DNA of 64,000 nucleotides, taken from Erythrobacteraceae bacterium E2-1 Yellow Sea (lineage in GTDB: Bacteria; Pseudomonadota; Alphaproteobacteria; Sphingomonadales; Sphingomonadaceae). Each line of letters opens with the position of its first letter. Position 1 is the first letter of the stretch. The stretch lies in contig JADCLP010000001.1 in NCBI GenBank assembly GCA_014983025.1, positions 930,001 to 994,000 of the forward strand, written 5' to 3'. The position numbers were made by a program, and so were the translations under genes. Shown here piece by piece: positions 36,443-44,912 of the stretch. The notes below the pieces were generated by a model that was given only the letters and a program-made list of their open reading frames with translations, was not told where the DNA came from and made no database searches.

Positions 36443-36512
36443 GTCCTGATGCAGCGATGCGGTAGGACAACAAGAACGTCCTCAAGCAACGAAGCGGTAG
36501 GACGACAAAAAC
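36443..36512. repeat. two tandem 35-base hairpin units before tRNA-Thr
   Basis: Unit one 36443-36477 and unit two 36478-36512 differ at six positions. Each has GTCCT near its start and AGGAC 16 bases later, giving a hairpin around GCGGT, then ACAA-AAC. The second unit ends four bases before the tRNA. Confidence 0.8.
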
Positions 36513-36516
36513 GAGT

Positions 36517-36592
36517 GCCGGCTTAGCTCAGTTGGTAGAGCAGTTGATTTGTAATCATCAGGCCGCGGGTTCGAATCCTGCAGCCGGCACCA
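36517..36592 (+). tRNA. tRNA-Thr (anticodon TGT)
   Basis: A 76-base cloverleaf: acceptor GCCGGCT/AGCCGGC, D arm GCTC...GAGC, anticodon loop TTTGTAA (anticodon TGT), T arm GCGGG TTCGAAT CCTGC, encoded CCA. The anticodon stem GTTGA/TCATC has one T-T mismatch at the second pair (28-42). Confidence 0.96.
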
Positions 36593-36759
36593 GAATCTTC
36601 GATCTTGGATTCTTTGTTTTCCGCAAGCGCCTCCGCGCTTGCGATATCCTCGCTACGCTGCGGGCGGGCGGTCGCCCTTGCGGTTGCTACGCAACCGTTC
36701 CCATTCTCTGCCAAGCGCCTCCGCGTTTGCGATTTCCTCTATCCGCTTATTGCCGGTGT
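36593..36759. repeat. cluster of short palindromic repeats after tRNA-Thr
   Basis: This gap contains GCAAGCGC-CTCC-GCGCTTGC (36623-36642, perfect 8-base stem), a second copy of the element AAGCGCCTCCGCG at 36713 with matching flanks (GATTTCCTC against GATATCCTC), GGGCG/CGCCC and GGTTGC-TAC-GCAACC (36682-36696). No gene is visible. The repeated unit looks like a lineage-specific extragenic palindrome. Confidence 0.65.
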
Positions 36760-37218
36760 TTAGCCCCGCCCGCGATAGCTGGCGACACCCTGATCGGGCA
36801 CCCAGAGCCCTTCTGGCACGGGGCCACTCTGCCAGAACACGTCAATCGGGATGCCACCGCGCGGATACCAATATCCGCCAATGCGCAGCCATTGCGGCTT
36901 CATCTCTGCTGCCAGCCGCTGGCCAATCCCCACTGTCACATCTTCATGAAAGCCGGAATGGTTGCGGAAACTGCCCAGAAACAGCTTCAGGCTTTTCGAT
37001 TCGACGATGCTTTTTCCTGGCGCATAATCGATCACCAGATGCGCGAAATCGGGCTGCCCCGTCACCGGGCACAGCGAAGTAAATTCAGGCGCGGCAAAGC
37101 GCACCAGATACAGCGCGCCTTCACGTGGATTGGGCACATAATCCAGCCGTGCCTGTTCTGGGGATGCGGGCAGGGCGCTGGCTTGGCCCAGATGCAATGT
37201 GTCGGGTGTGTCGCTCAT
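36760..37218 (-). CDS. queF: NADPH-dependent preQ0 reductase
   Basis: Reduces 7-cyano-7-deazaguanine to preQ1 in queuosine synthesis. This is the 152-residue single-domain (YkvM-like) form. The catalytic cysteine is Cys50 in [10 protein letters not shown] with Asp57, and the QueF signature [15 protein letters not shown] follows. No preQ1 riboswitch is seen in front of it; other que genes are not in the window. Confidence 0.95.
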   Translation of the reverse strand: MSDTPDTLHLGQASALPASPEQARLDYVPNPREGALYLVRFAAPEFTSLCPVTGQPDFAHLVIDYAPGKSIVESKSLKLFLGSFRNHSGFHEDVTVGIGQRLAAEMKPQWLRIGGYWYPRGGIPIDVFWQSGPVPEGLWVPDQGVASYRGRG

Positions 37219-37316
37219 GCCGCGCTGTTGCCGCGATCTGCGCCATGATGCAAGGCATTGGCTGGACGTAACAGATTCAGAGCCTATTCAGCGCGCTTCG
37301 GTTTTGTCACCTGCCA

Positions 37317-38462
37317 ATGGTCATCATGCGTAACATTGTCTTCCCGATTGCCCTTGCCTTTGGCCAGATTGCTGCACCTGCTGTGGCGCAGACAGCCGCG
37401 CGCGACTTCACCTTGCCACAAGGCCCGACACAACCCGAATCACGACCACAAGGGCCGGTGGATGACACCGGTATTATCCCGGTTGGCCCGCGCGTGATCC
37501 GCACGGAACCGGAACAGCCAGTTACCAGCAATGCTCCGTCCGAAGTGACGCAGCCCACCACTGCTCAAAACCAGCCAGATACAAGACCGCAATCTGCACC
37601 AGCCCCTTCGCCTGGTCCAGCCAGGACAATAACGTCAGAACCACGTCCTACGCCAGTAACAGCGCCGACAGAGCCAGGCGAAGACGCTGTCGTGCCTATG
37701 ACGCAGGAAGATGTACCGGAACAATCCGTAACGCTGCCATCAGACACCCAGCCGGATATATCCGCCACAACCGGCATGCCCGACATGGGGGAAACAACTG
37801 AAGAATCCTCCTTTTTCACTTCCCCCCTTCCCCAATGGGTGCTGTGGCTGGCCGCGGCTTTGGGCTTGGCCGCATTGTTGCTGGGGTTGATTGCCTTTCT
37901 GCGCCGACGCGCTGAATTGCGCCCGCCGCCAGAAATCGAACGGCCAGTTGTCAGCATGCCCGCCCCCGCAGTGATACCCGCCAATGAACTGCGCTTCACC
38001 GCGCGCTTTGATGTGCAGGGCTTCACCCGCAGCATGATGATGGTGACGGTGAAATTTTCGCTCAGCATTGCCAACCGATCTGACATTGCCATGCGTGATG
38101 TGCGTATTTGCGCCGATCTGGTCAGCGCACGGCGCCAACTGCCGATGGAACAACAGGTCGCAACTGAGGCCACCGAGCTGCCACAAGTGGCCGAAATTGA
38201 GCGCATAGGCCCACAGCAGGCACGCAGCGTAACAGGCACACTGCAATTGCCGCTGGACAGTATCGAACCTTTTTTTCAGGGCAAGACGCCGCTGTTCGTA
38301 CCCCTGGCCCGCCTGTGTGTGGAGTGCGCCGGGGCGGAACCCCATCTGCAAACCTATGTTATGGGCATGGGCAGCGCGGTGAGTGTGGGCAAGGTTTCAC
38401 CCATCCCGCTCAACACCCCGCCCGGCAATGTGCAAGGGGTCATGGCGCGCGCCCTGGATTAA
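37317..38462 (+). CDS. proline-rich single-pass membrane protein, unknown function
   Basis: A 381-residue envelope protein. An N-terminal signal (MRNIVFPIALAFGQIAAPAVA) is followed by about 140 residues rich in Pro, Thr, Gln and Ser, one membrane helix (about 175-195, VLWLAAALGLAALLLGLIAF), a basic RRR stop signal and a 180-residue C-terminal domain (LRFTARFDVQGFTRSMMMVTV...) with several conserved-looking strands. Topology is therefore periplasmic linker and cytoplasmic domain. Two ATGs (37317, 37326) are possible. No known family recognised. Confidence 0.72.
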   Translation: MVIMRNIVFPIALAFGQIAAPAVAQTAARDFTLPQGPTQPESRPQGPVDDTGIIPVGPRVIRTEPEQPVTSNAPSEVTQPTTAQNQPDTRPQSAPAPSPGPARTITSEPRPTPVTAPTEPGEDAVVPMTQEDVPEQSVTLPSDTQPDISATTGMPDMGETTEESSFFTSPLPQWVLWLAAALGLAALLLGLIAFLRRRAELRPPPEIERPVVSMPAPAVIPANELRFTARFDVQGFTRSMMMVTVKFSLSIANRSDIAMRDVRICADLVSARRQLPMEQQVATEATELPQVAEIERIGPQQARSVTGTLQLPLDSIEPFFQGKTPLFVPLARLCVECAGAEPHLQTYVMGMGSAVSVGKVSPIPLNTPPGNVQGVMARALD

Positions 38463-38529
38463 GGCGGCCCTGCAGGACTCCACTGTTCCCCCTCGACTGG
38501 ACCAGCACAGAACGCTACTCAATCCAGCG

Positions 38530-39390
38530 ATGGAACATCTTGTCAGCACCCAATGGCTTGCCGATGCGCTTGGCGCGGCTGATCTCATCATCATTGATTC
38601 CAGCTCACATTTGCCTGCAGCGGGACGTGATGCAGCCGCTGAATTCAAACAGCGCCACATTCCCGGCGCACAGTTTTTCAACCTGTCTGGCCTGGTGGAT
38701 GAAACTTCGCCTGTACCCGGTGCACACCCGCGCCCAGATCAATTGGCTAAACGGCTCGCCAGCCTGGGCGTGACGCCAGACAGCCGGATAGTGTTCTATG
38801 ATGATAGCGCGGTCAGAACTGCAGCACGGGGGTGGTTCCTGGCCCGCGCACATGGGCTGAAAAATGTTGCAGTGCTGGATGGCGGCCTGTCAAAATGGGT
38901 GGCGGAAGGTCGCCCGGTTGAAAGCGGTGAAGCAGTGGCGAAACCCGCCCCAGCCTTCACCCTGCCCGCACCCAAGGGCATGCGTTACAAGCATGAACTG
39001 CTGGCAAATGTTGAAAGCGCAGCCGAACAGATGCTGGATGCCCGCGATGCGGCACGTTTTACCGGCGAGATTGAGGATGCCGTGCACGATTTACCCGGGG
39101 GCCATATTCCGGGCGCGTGCAATCTGCACTTTGCACGGCTGTTCAACGAAGATGGCACCTACAAATCGCCAGAGGGCTTGCGTGCAGAATTTACTGCGGC
39201 CGGGATTGATATTGATCAGCCCGTGATCACCAGCTGTGGCAGTGGGGTGACCGGCTGTGTACTGCTGCTGGGCCTTGAACTGGCGGGCGCGCAGGAAATG
39301 TCGCTTTATGACGGAAGCTGGGTTGACTGGGGCAGCGATCCCGAGACACCCAAACGCAAAGGGCAGAGCCTGAAGGGCACGCCTGCATGA
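38530..39390 (+). CDS. sseA: 3-mercaptopyruvate sulfurtransferase
   Basis: Two-domain rhodanese of 286 residues that moves sulfur from 3-mercaptopyruvate to cyanide or thiol acceptors. The N-terminal inactive domain (LIIIDSSSHLP...GAQFFNLSGLVDE) is followed by the active domain with the loop TSCGSGVTGC; the CG-SG-VT loop fits mercaptopyruvate rather than thiosulfate use. The ATG at 38530 is chosen over a 49-residue longer reading. Coupled to metC by an ATGA overlap. Confidence 0.92.
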   Translation: MEHLVSTQWLADALGAADLIIIDSSSHLPAAGRDAAAEFKQRHIPGAQFFNLSGLVDETSPVPGAHPRPDQLAKRLASLGVTPDSRIVFYDDSAVRTAARGWFLARAHGLKNVAVLDGGLSKWVAEGRPVESGEAVAKPAPAFTLPAPKGMRYKHELLANVESAAEQMLDARDAARFTGEIEDAVHDLPGGHIPGACNLHFARLFNEDGTYKSPEGLRAEFTAAGIDIDQPVITSCGSGVTGCVLLLGLELAGAQEMSLYDGSWVDWGSDPETPKRKGQSLKGTPA

Positions 39391-40598
39391 GCGGAAAGAA
39401 ACCACCCCATAAACCAGCCACCCAGCTGGTAGAGGCAGGACGCAGGCCCGAATGGACTGGTGCCATCGTCAATCCGCCCGTCTGGCGTGCCAGCACGCAT
39501 ATTTTTGAAACAGAGGCTGACAGAAAAGCTGCCCTTTCCGCCAATCATGACGGGCAATTCTATTATGGGCGGCGTGGTGCCCCTACACAATGGGCGCTGG
39601 CCGATGCGCTGACCGGGCTGGAACCTGGCGCATATGGCACCATGCTTTACCCCAGCGGTGTGGCGGCCATAGCTGCTTCGCTGATGGCAGTTTTGCGGCC
39701 GGGTGACATGCTGCTCGTCACCGACAATGCCTATGAACCCACGCGCAACATCGCGCGCGGACTGCTGAAACGCTGGGGCGTCAAACACCGTTTTTTCGAT
39801 CCGCTGGACATCGACAGTTTCACCACCCTTTGCACCGATGAAAAACCGCGTGCCGTGTGGCTGGAAAGCCCGGGCAGCCTGACGATGGAAGTATGCGATG
39901 TACCCGCCCTTGCCACCATTGCACGTGAACATGGCGCAGTCAGCCTGATTGACAACACATGGGCCACTTCGCTGGGCTTTCCGGCCCTGCAACATGGTTG
40001 TGACATTTCGGTGATGAGCCTGACCAAGCATGTCGGTGGCCATTCCGACCTGATGATGGGCTCTGCCAGCGCAGGTGAGAGATGGTACAAGGCGCTGCGC
40101 CAGAATGCCCAGCAGCTGGGCCATGTGGTTTCCCCCGATGATGCGGCGCTGGCACTGCGCGGGTTGCGCACCATGGGCCTGCGGCTTGAACGTGGGGTGG
40201 AAAGTGCGGCGGTGGTGGCAAAATGGCTGCAATCACGGCCAGAGGTAGCGCATGTGCTGTGCCCCCTTATTCCCGGCGATGCGGGGCATGAATTGTGGAA
40301 CCGCGATTTTTCCGGTGGCTGCGGTTTGTTCAGCTTTGTTCTGAACTCAGGAGATGAGGCTGCACGGGCAAGATTGGTCGACAATCTGCAATTGTTTGGC
40401 ATCGGTTATAGCTGGGGTGGTTTTGAAAGCCTGGCCCTGCCATTCGACCCAGCACCCATGCGTGATGTGATGGCATGGCCACCTGCCGCTTGCGATACCA
40501 CGCAAAAGCTGGGTATTCGCCTTTCCATAGGGCTGGAAGATCCAGCCGATCTGATCGCCGATCTGGAAAGCGGGTTCACCGCGATGGGAGACGCATGA
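39387..40598 (+). CDS. metC: cystathionine beta-lyase
   Basis: PLP enzyme of the Cys/Met metabolism family, splitting cystathionine to homocysteine, pyruvate and ammonia. The 403 residues show YYGRRGAPTQWALADAL, YPSGVAAIAASLMA, LIDNTWATSLGF and the PLP lysine in SLTKHVGGHSDLMMG. The YGRRGxPT form near the start is typical of the MetC branch. Overlaps sseA and the following mscS by four bases each. Confidence 0.92.
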   Translation: MSGKKPPHKPATQLVEAGRRPEWTGAIVNPPVWRASTHIFETEADRKAALSANHDGQFYYGRRGAPTQWALADALTGLEPGAYGTMLYPSGVAAIAASLMAVLRPGDMLLVTDNAYEPTRNIARGLLKRWGVKHRFFDPLDIDSFTTLCTDEKPRAVWLESPGSLTMEVCDVPALATIAREHGAVSLIDNTWATSLGFPALQHGCDISVMSLTKHVGGHSDLMMGSASAGERWYKALRQNAQQLGHVVSPDDAALALRGLRTMGLRLERGVESAAVVAKWLQSRPEVAHVLCPLIPGDAGHELWNRDFSGGCGLFSFVLNSGDEAARARLVDNLQLFGIGYSWGGFESLALPFDPAPMRDVMAWPPAACDTTQKLGIRLSIGLEDPADLIADLESGFTAMGDA

Positions 40599-41671
40599 GT
40601 TTGCTGCGCGCATTTCTGGCCACGTCGACAACTACGGCTCCGGCTGACAACCCGCCTGAACCGGGGCAGGCATGGAGCCTGGCCGAAGCTGCCCCGCCAC
40701 CTGAATCGGTCGAAGCGGCTGATGACATAAAGCAGGCTGTTGCATCAAAAAGCGATGCGATGGGTGCCATGGTGGAAACACTCGATTCCATGGCTGTAAG
40801 CATTGGCCATATGCGCATTTCGGCGTGGGACGGTATCGTCACCATTGGCATCATCTTTTTCTGCATCGCCCTGGCATGGTTGGGCAGCAAGCTGGCCCAT
40901 GCCCTGCTGAAACGCATGACCAGGCTGGACAGCACACAGCAATTGCTGGCGCAGAAAGTCCTGACCATCGCCGTCTGGGCAGCCGCCTTCTTCATCGGGA
41001 TCGACCTGCTTGGCATCGACCTCACAGCCTTTGCTGTCTTTTCTGGTGCGTTCGGCCTGGCCATCGGTTTTGGTCTGCAGAAGACCTTCGGCAACCTCAT
41101 TGCAGGAATCATCCTGCTGATGGACAAGTCTATCAAGCCAGGGGATGTCATCGCCGTGACTGACATGGCGGGTAATGAAAGTTTCGGCCAGATCCGCAAA
41201 ATCGGTATCCGGGCCGTTTCCGTCACCACACGTGACCAGCGCGAATATCTGATTCCCAATGAAAATCTGATGGTGAACCAGGTTGAAAACTGGTCCTATT
41301 CTTCAAAGAATGTGCGCATGCAGGTTCCCGTGGGGGTCAGCTATATGGCTGATCTGGACCAAGCAGAAAAACTGATGCTGGAAGCGGCCAAGCAATGCAA
41401 GCGTGTGCTGAAAACACCGCCCCCAACGGCCTGGCTATCCGCATATGGTGAAAGTTCGGTCGATTTCGTTATCCAGGTCTGGATCAATGACCCGGAAGAA
41501 GGTGTGGGCAATGTCCGGTCGGAAGTGCTGAAGAATTTGTGGCGCCTGTTCCACGAACATGATGTGGAAATTCCATTCCCGCAGCGCGACATCAATCTGC
41601 GCAATAATGACCAGTTTGAACGGTTGATTGCGGCACTAGCCGCGCGTGAGGAAAGCCGATCAAAAAACTGA
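40595..41671 (+). CDS. MscS family mechanosensitive channel
   Basis: Inner-membrane channel opened by membrane tension. The 358 residues have an N-terminal soluble stretch (about 1-75), three helices (about 80-100, 125-145, 150-170) with the pore-lining glycine/alanine helix FSGAFGLAIGFGLQKTFGNLIAGIILL, the beta domain IKPGDVIAV...GQIRKIGIRAVSVTTRDQREYLIPNENLM and the C-terminal domain. The start overlaps the metC stop (ATGA). Confidence 0.92.
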   Translation: MSLLRAFLATSTTTAPADNPPEPGQAWSLAEAAPPPESVEAADDIKQAVASKSDAMGAMVETLDSMAVSIGHMRISAWDGIVTIGIIFFCIALAWLGSKLAHALLKRMTRLDSTQQLLAQKVLTIAVWAAAFFIGIDLLGIDLTAFAVFSGAFGLAIGFGLQKTFGNLIAGIILLMDKSIKPGDVIAVTDMAGNESFGQIRKIGIRAVSVTTRDQREYLIPNENLMVNQVENWSYSSKNVRMQVPVGVSYMADLDQAEKLMLEAAKQCKRVLKTPPPTAWLSAYGESSVDFVIQVWINDPEEGVGNVRSEVLKNLWRLFHEHDVEIPFPQRDINLRNNDQFERLIAALAAREESRSKN

Positions 41672-41766
41672 TATTTCAATGCAGTAATATGTGACAATAG
41701 CTTTCCTACCCGGTCGGAAAAGCATTCTCACTGGCGTGTGGCGCTGCATCGGCCCATCTGGCCTGC

Positions 41767-42537
41767 ATGACGAATATCGGTACCATATATCTTGTCGGCG
41801 CGGGTCCGGGTGATCCGGACCTGCTGACATTGCGCGCTGCGCGCCTGATCAATCAGGCCGCGCTAATCGTGCATGACGGGCTGGTTGATCCAGCCATTCT
41901 GTCCCTGGCCCGGCCCAAGGCACGGTTGATTTCCGTCGCCAAGCAGCGCGCGCGCCACACCATGCCGCAAGACCAGATCAACGCCCTGTTGGTGCGTGAA
42001 GCGCTGGCCGGAAACGATGTGGTACGGTTGAAGGGTGGCGATCCACTGATCTTTGGTCGCGGCGGGGAGGAGGCTGAGGCCGCCCATGCCGCCGGTGTTC
42101 CCGTGGAAATCGTACCCGGTATCAGCGCCGCCAATGGCGCAGCCGCCGCCGCGCAAATCGCCCTGACCCATCGTGATGCGGCCAGCATCGTCAGCTTTGT
42201 TGCCGGCCAGTGCAAGGGCTTATCCGATCAGGACTGGACCGGCCTTGCCGGCAAGGGCCGAACACTGGTGATCTATATGGGTGTAAAAACCGCATCGATG
42301 ATCGCAGAAAAGCTGATGGCAGACGGGCTGGCACCTGACATGCCCGTGGCCGTGATCGAAAACGCCGCTCGCCCTGAAATGCGCGTTCTGCGCGCGCCAT
42401 TGGCGGGGCTTGCAGAAATGGTTTCACGAAAGAGGGTTATTAGTCCCGCTCTCATCGTGATTGGTGAGGTCGCTGCCCGGAACGGTTCAGACAGCGACCT
42501 CACCCTTGCTCAAATCGCCACGGAGGCTGTGCGATGA
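41767..42537 (+). CDS. cobA: uroporphyrinogen-III C-methyltransferase
   Basis: Methylates uroporphyrinogen III twice to precorrin-2, the branch point to siroheme. The 256 residues carry IYLVGAGPGDPDLLTLRAARL, VRLKGGDPLIFGRGGEEAEA and VPGISAANGAAAAAQIALTHR, the SUMT signatures. It begins the sulfite reduction operon, which supplies a reason for siroheme here. The next enzyme of the path is the truncated CysG at 23.4 kb. The gap upstream (41672-41766) holds no recognisable riboswitch. Confidence 0.94.
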   Translation: MTNIGTIYLVGAGPGDPDLLTLRAARLINQAALIVHDGLVDPAILSLARPKARLISVAKQRARHTMPQDQINALLVREALAGNDVVRLKGGDPLIFGRGGEEAEAAHAAGVPVEIVPGISAANGAAAAAQIALTHRDAASIVSFVAGQCKGLSDQDWTGLAGKGRTLVIYMGVKTASMIAEKLMADGLAPDMPVAVIENAARPEMRVLRAPLAGLAEMVSRKRVISPALIVIGEVAARNGSDSDLTLAQIATEAVR

Positions 42538-42833
42538 AAGTGCTTACCGGAAATGACCTGAAGACCGGCCTGGTCGTGTGGTGGAATGGCCAGGAATGGT
42601 CACGCCATGTCGATGATGCAGTGGACGCAGGCGATGAAGCCAACGTGATCCTGGCGCGCGAAGAATCTGCCCGCCGCGTAAATGCCGCTTACGCCATCGA
42701 CGCTACACGAGAAGCGGATGGCAGCATTCGCCCAGCCCATATCAAGGATCGTGTGCGCGCACTTGGACCCACCGTGAGGCCGGACCTGACAATGAAGCCA
42801 GCCGAACCTGAAGCATTGAACTGGGTAATCTGA
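42534..42833 (+). CDS. DUF2849 family protein
   Basis: A 99-residue protein beginning MKVLTGNDLKTGLVVWW and containing WSRHVDDAVDAGDEANVILA, the pattern of DUF2849. Family members sit between the siroheme methyltransferase and sulfite reductase genes in many alphaproteobacteria; function is unknown. ATGA overlap with cobA and one-base overlap with cysI. Confidence 0.85.
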   Translation: MKVLTGNDLKTGLVVWWNGQEWSRHVDDAVDAGDEANVILAREESARRVNAAYAIDATREADGSIRPAHIKDRVRALGPTVRPDLTMKPAEPEALNWVI

Positions 42834-44467
42834 TGTATTTGTATGATTCCTATGACCAGGCGATGGTCGATGCGCGTGTGGCGGAATTCCGCGACCAGGC
42901 CCGTCGTCGCCTGGAAGGCAAATTGACTGAAGACCAGTTCAAGCCCCTGCGGCTGCAGAACGGCCTCTATCTGCAATTGCATGCTTACATGCTGCGTGTT
43001 GCTGTACCCTATGGCACGCTCAATTCCGCTCAGATGCACATGCTGGCCGATATCGCGGACAAATATGACCGCGGTTATGGCCACTTTACCACGCGCCAGA
43101 ACATCCAGTACAACTGGATCAAACTGGAAGAAGCGGGCGACCTGCTGGCTGATCTTGCCAGTGTGGAAATGCACGCCATCCAGACCAGCGGAAATTGCAT
43201 CCGCAACATCAGTTCGGATCATTTCGCGGGCGCGGCTGCAGATGAGCTGGTTGATCCCCGGCCCTATGCCGAATTGCTGCGCCAATGGTCCAGCTTCCAC
43301 CCGGAATTCCTGCATTTGCCGCGCAAGTTCAAGATCGCGGTGATCGCATCGGATACGGACCGTGCTGCCATGCGCCTGCATGATATCGGTATCCAGATTG
43401 TGAAGAATGATGCGGGCGAAGTTGGCTGCGCATTCTATGTGGGCGGGGGCATGGGGCGCACGCCAATGGTCGCCCCGCTGATCAAGGACTTCGTCCCGCT
43501 TGACCAGCTGATCACCTATTCAGAGGCGTGTTTGCGCGTTTACAACCGCTATGGCCGGCGTGATAACAAGTACAAGGCGCGTATTAAAATCCTGGTCCAC
43601 GAACTGGGCAAGGATGAATATGCACGGCAGGTTGAAGAAGAATTCGCCCATCTGCAATCACAGGGTATCGAACCCCCGCTGGCTGAATTGGCGCGGATTG
43701 CCACCTTCTTTGCCGATCCTGCCTTTGAAAGCGGCCTGTCGACCGAACTTGACCGGTCGAACCCTGATTTCGCGCTATGGGCAGACCGGAACACCCACCC
43801 GCACAAGCAGGCCGGCTATATCAGCGCCGTGATCAGCCTGAAGCCTGTGGGTGGCATTCCGGGTGATGCCAGCGCGGAACAGATGCACACAATCGCCGAT
43901 CTGGCGAAAGAATACAGCTTTGACGAAATGCGCGTAATGCACACGCAGAATATCGTCCTGCCGCATGTGAAGATCGCTGATCTCCATACATTGTGGGCCA
44001 AGCTGGAAGCTGCCGGACTGGGTACACCCAACCTCGACACGATTGAGGATATCATCGCCTGCCCCGGCCTTGATTACTGCAGCCTGGCCAATGCGCGATC
44101 CATCCCCGTGGCGCAGAAAATCGCCACCCGCTTTGCCGAAAAAGGCCGCACGGCCGAACTGGGCGAGCTGAAGCTGAAGATTTCCGGCTGCATCAATGCC
44201 TGCGGGCATCACCATGCCGGGCATATCGGCATTCTGGGCGTCGATAAGAAGGGCACGGAAAATTACCAGCTGCTGCTGGGCGGCAGTGAAGCGCAGGATA
44301 CTTCACTGGCCAAGATTACTGGCCCCGGCTTTGATGAAGATGGCATTGTCGATGCTGTCGAAAAGGCAACCGATGTCTATCTGGCCCAGCGTCAGCAGGG
44401 TGAAAGGTTCCTCGACACATATCGCCGTATCGGCATGGATCCGTTCAAGGAGGCGCTTTATGGCTGA
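42833..44467 (+). CDS. cysI: assimilatory sulfite reductase, hemoprotein
   Basis: Reduces sulfite to sulfide with six electrons. The 544 residues show the two duplicated ferredoxin-like halves with NIQYNWIKLEE and the siroheme/[4Fe-4S] ligand clusters: CPGLDYCSLA and SGCINACGHHHAGHIGILG. The usual flavoprotein partner CysJ is absent in this operon; DUF934 and a ferredoxin are likely electron partners (inference from family context). A strict nitrite reductase role is less likely given cysH downstream. Confidence 0.93.
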   Translation: MYLYDSYDQAMVDARVAEFRDQARRRLEGKLTEDQFKPLRLQNGLYLQLHAYMLRVAVPYGTLNSAQMHMLADIADKYDRGYGHFTTRQNIQYNWIKLEEAGDLLADLASVEMHAIQTSGNCIRNISSDHFAGAAADELVDPRPYAELLRQWSSFHPEFLHLPRKFKIAVIASDTDRAAMRLHDIGIQIVKNDAGEVGCAFYVGGGMGRTPMVAPLIKDFVPLDQLITYSEACLRVYNRYGRRDNKYKARIKILVHELGKDEYARQVEEEFAHLQSQGIEPPLAELARIATFFADPAFESGLSTELDRSNPDFALWADRNTHPHKQAGYISAVISLKPVGGIPGDASAEQMHTIADLAKEYSFDEMRVMHTQNIVLPHVKIADLHTLWAKLEAAGLGTPNLDTIEDIIACPGLDYCSLANARSIPVAQKIATRFAEKGRTAELGELKLKISGCINACGHHHAGHIGILGVDKKGTENYQLLLGGSEAQDTSLAKITGPGFDEDGIVDAVEKATDVYLAQRQQGERFLDTYRRIGMDPFKEALYG

Positions 44468-44912
44468 TGTATTGGGCACCAGCCCTGACGAGGTGCAATT
44501 CCGTTTCCGCGATGATGAAGTCGTGGATCACGGCACAGTCACGGTCGACAGTTTCCTTGATCAATCCAACGCCACTGCCGTGCGGATTGAACCGGGTGAT
44601 GATGCGCGCGCATTGCTGCCGCATCTTGAGCGGATCGCACTGGTAGAGGTGAATTTTCCCAGCTTCATGGACGGGCGTGGCTATTCCGTCGCACGTATCC
44701 TGCGTGAAGCAGGGTATCAGGGTGAATTGCGCGCCGTGGGTGATGTGCTGATTGACCAGTTGTTGCCCATGCGGCGGTGTGGCTTTGATGCCTTTGCCCC
44801 CGATCAAAAACTGGATGAAGCTGATGCACAGGCCGCATTCGATCGCTTTCCCCACGCGTATCAGTCCGCAAGCGACGCGCGCCAGCCCATCTGGAATTTG
44901 CGCCATGACTGA
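44460..44912 (+). CDS. DUF934 family protein
   Basis: A 150-residue protein with PSFMDGRGYSVARILREAGYQGELRAVGDVLIDQL and LPMRRCGFDAF, the DUF934 signature. The family is nearly always next to ferredoxin-type sulfite reductase and is thought to help electron or cofactor delivery, not proven. AAGGAGG precedes the ATG; eight-base overlaps with cysI and cysH on either side. Confidence 0.9.
   Translation: MADVLGTSPDEVQFRFRDDEVVDHGTVTVDSFLDQSNATAVRIEPGDDARALLPHLERIALVEVNFPSFMDGRGYSVARILREAGYQGELRAVGDVLIDQLLPMRRCGFDAFAPDQKLDEADAQAAFDRFPHAYQSASDARQPIWNLRHD

Noticed and set aside
36443..36512. Possible CRISPR array
   Set aside because: Only two adjacent 35-base units exist, with no spacers and no cas genes in the window.
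37219..37316. Possible preQ1 riboswitch before queF
   Set aside because: The short gap has no preQ1 aptamer-like C-rich stem and A-rich tail.
41672..41766. Possible SAM or other riboswitch before cobA
   Set aside because: The 95-base gap shows only a weak GCTTTCC/GGAAAAGC stem and none of the conserved riboswitch elements. metC also lacks one because it overlaps sseA.
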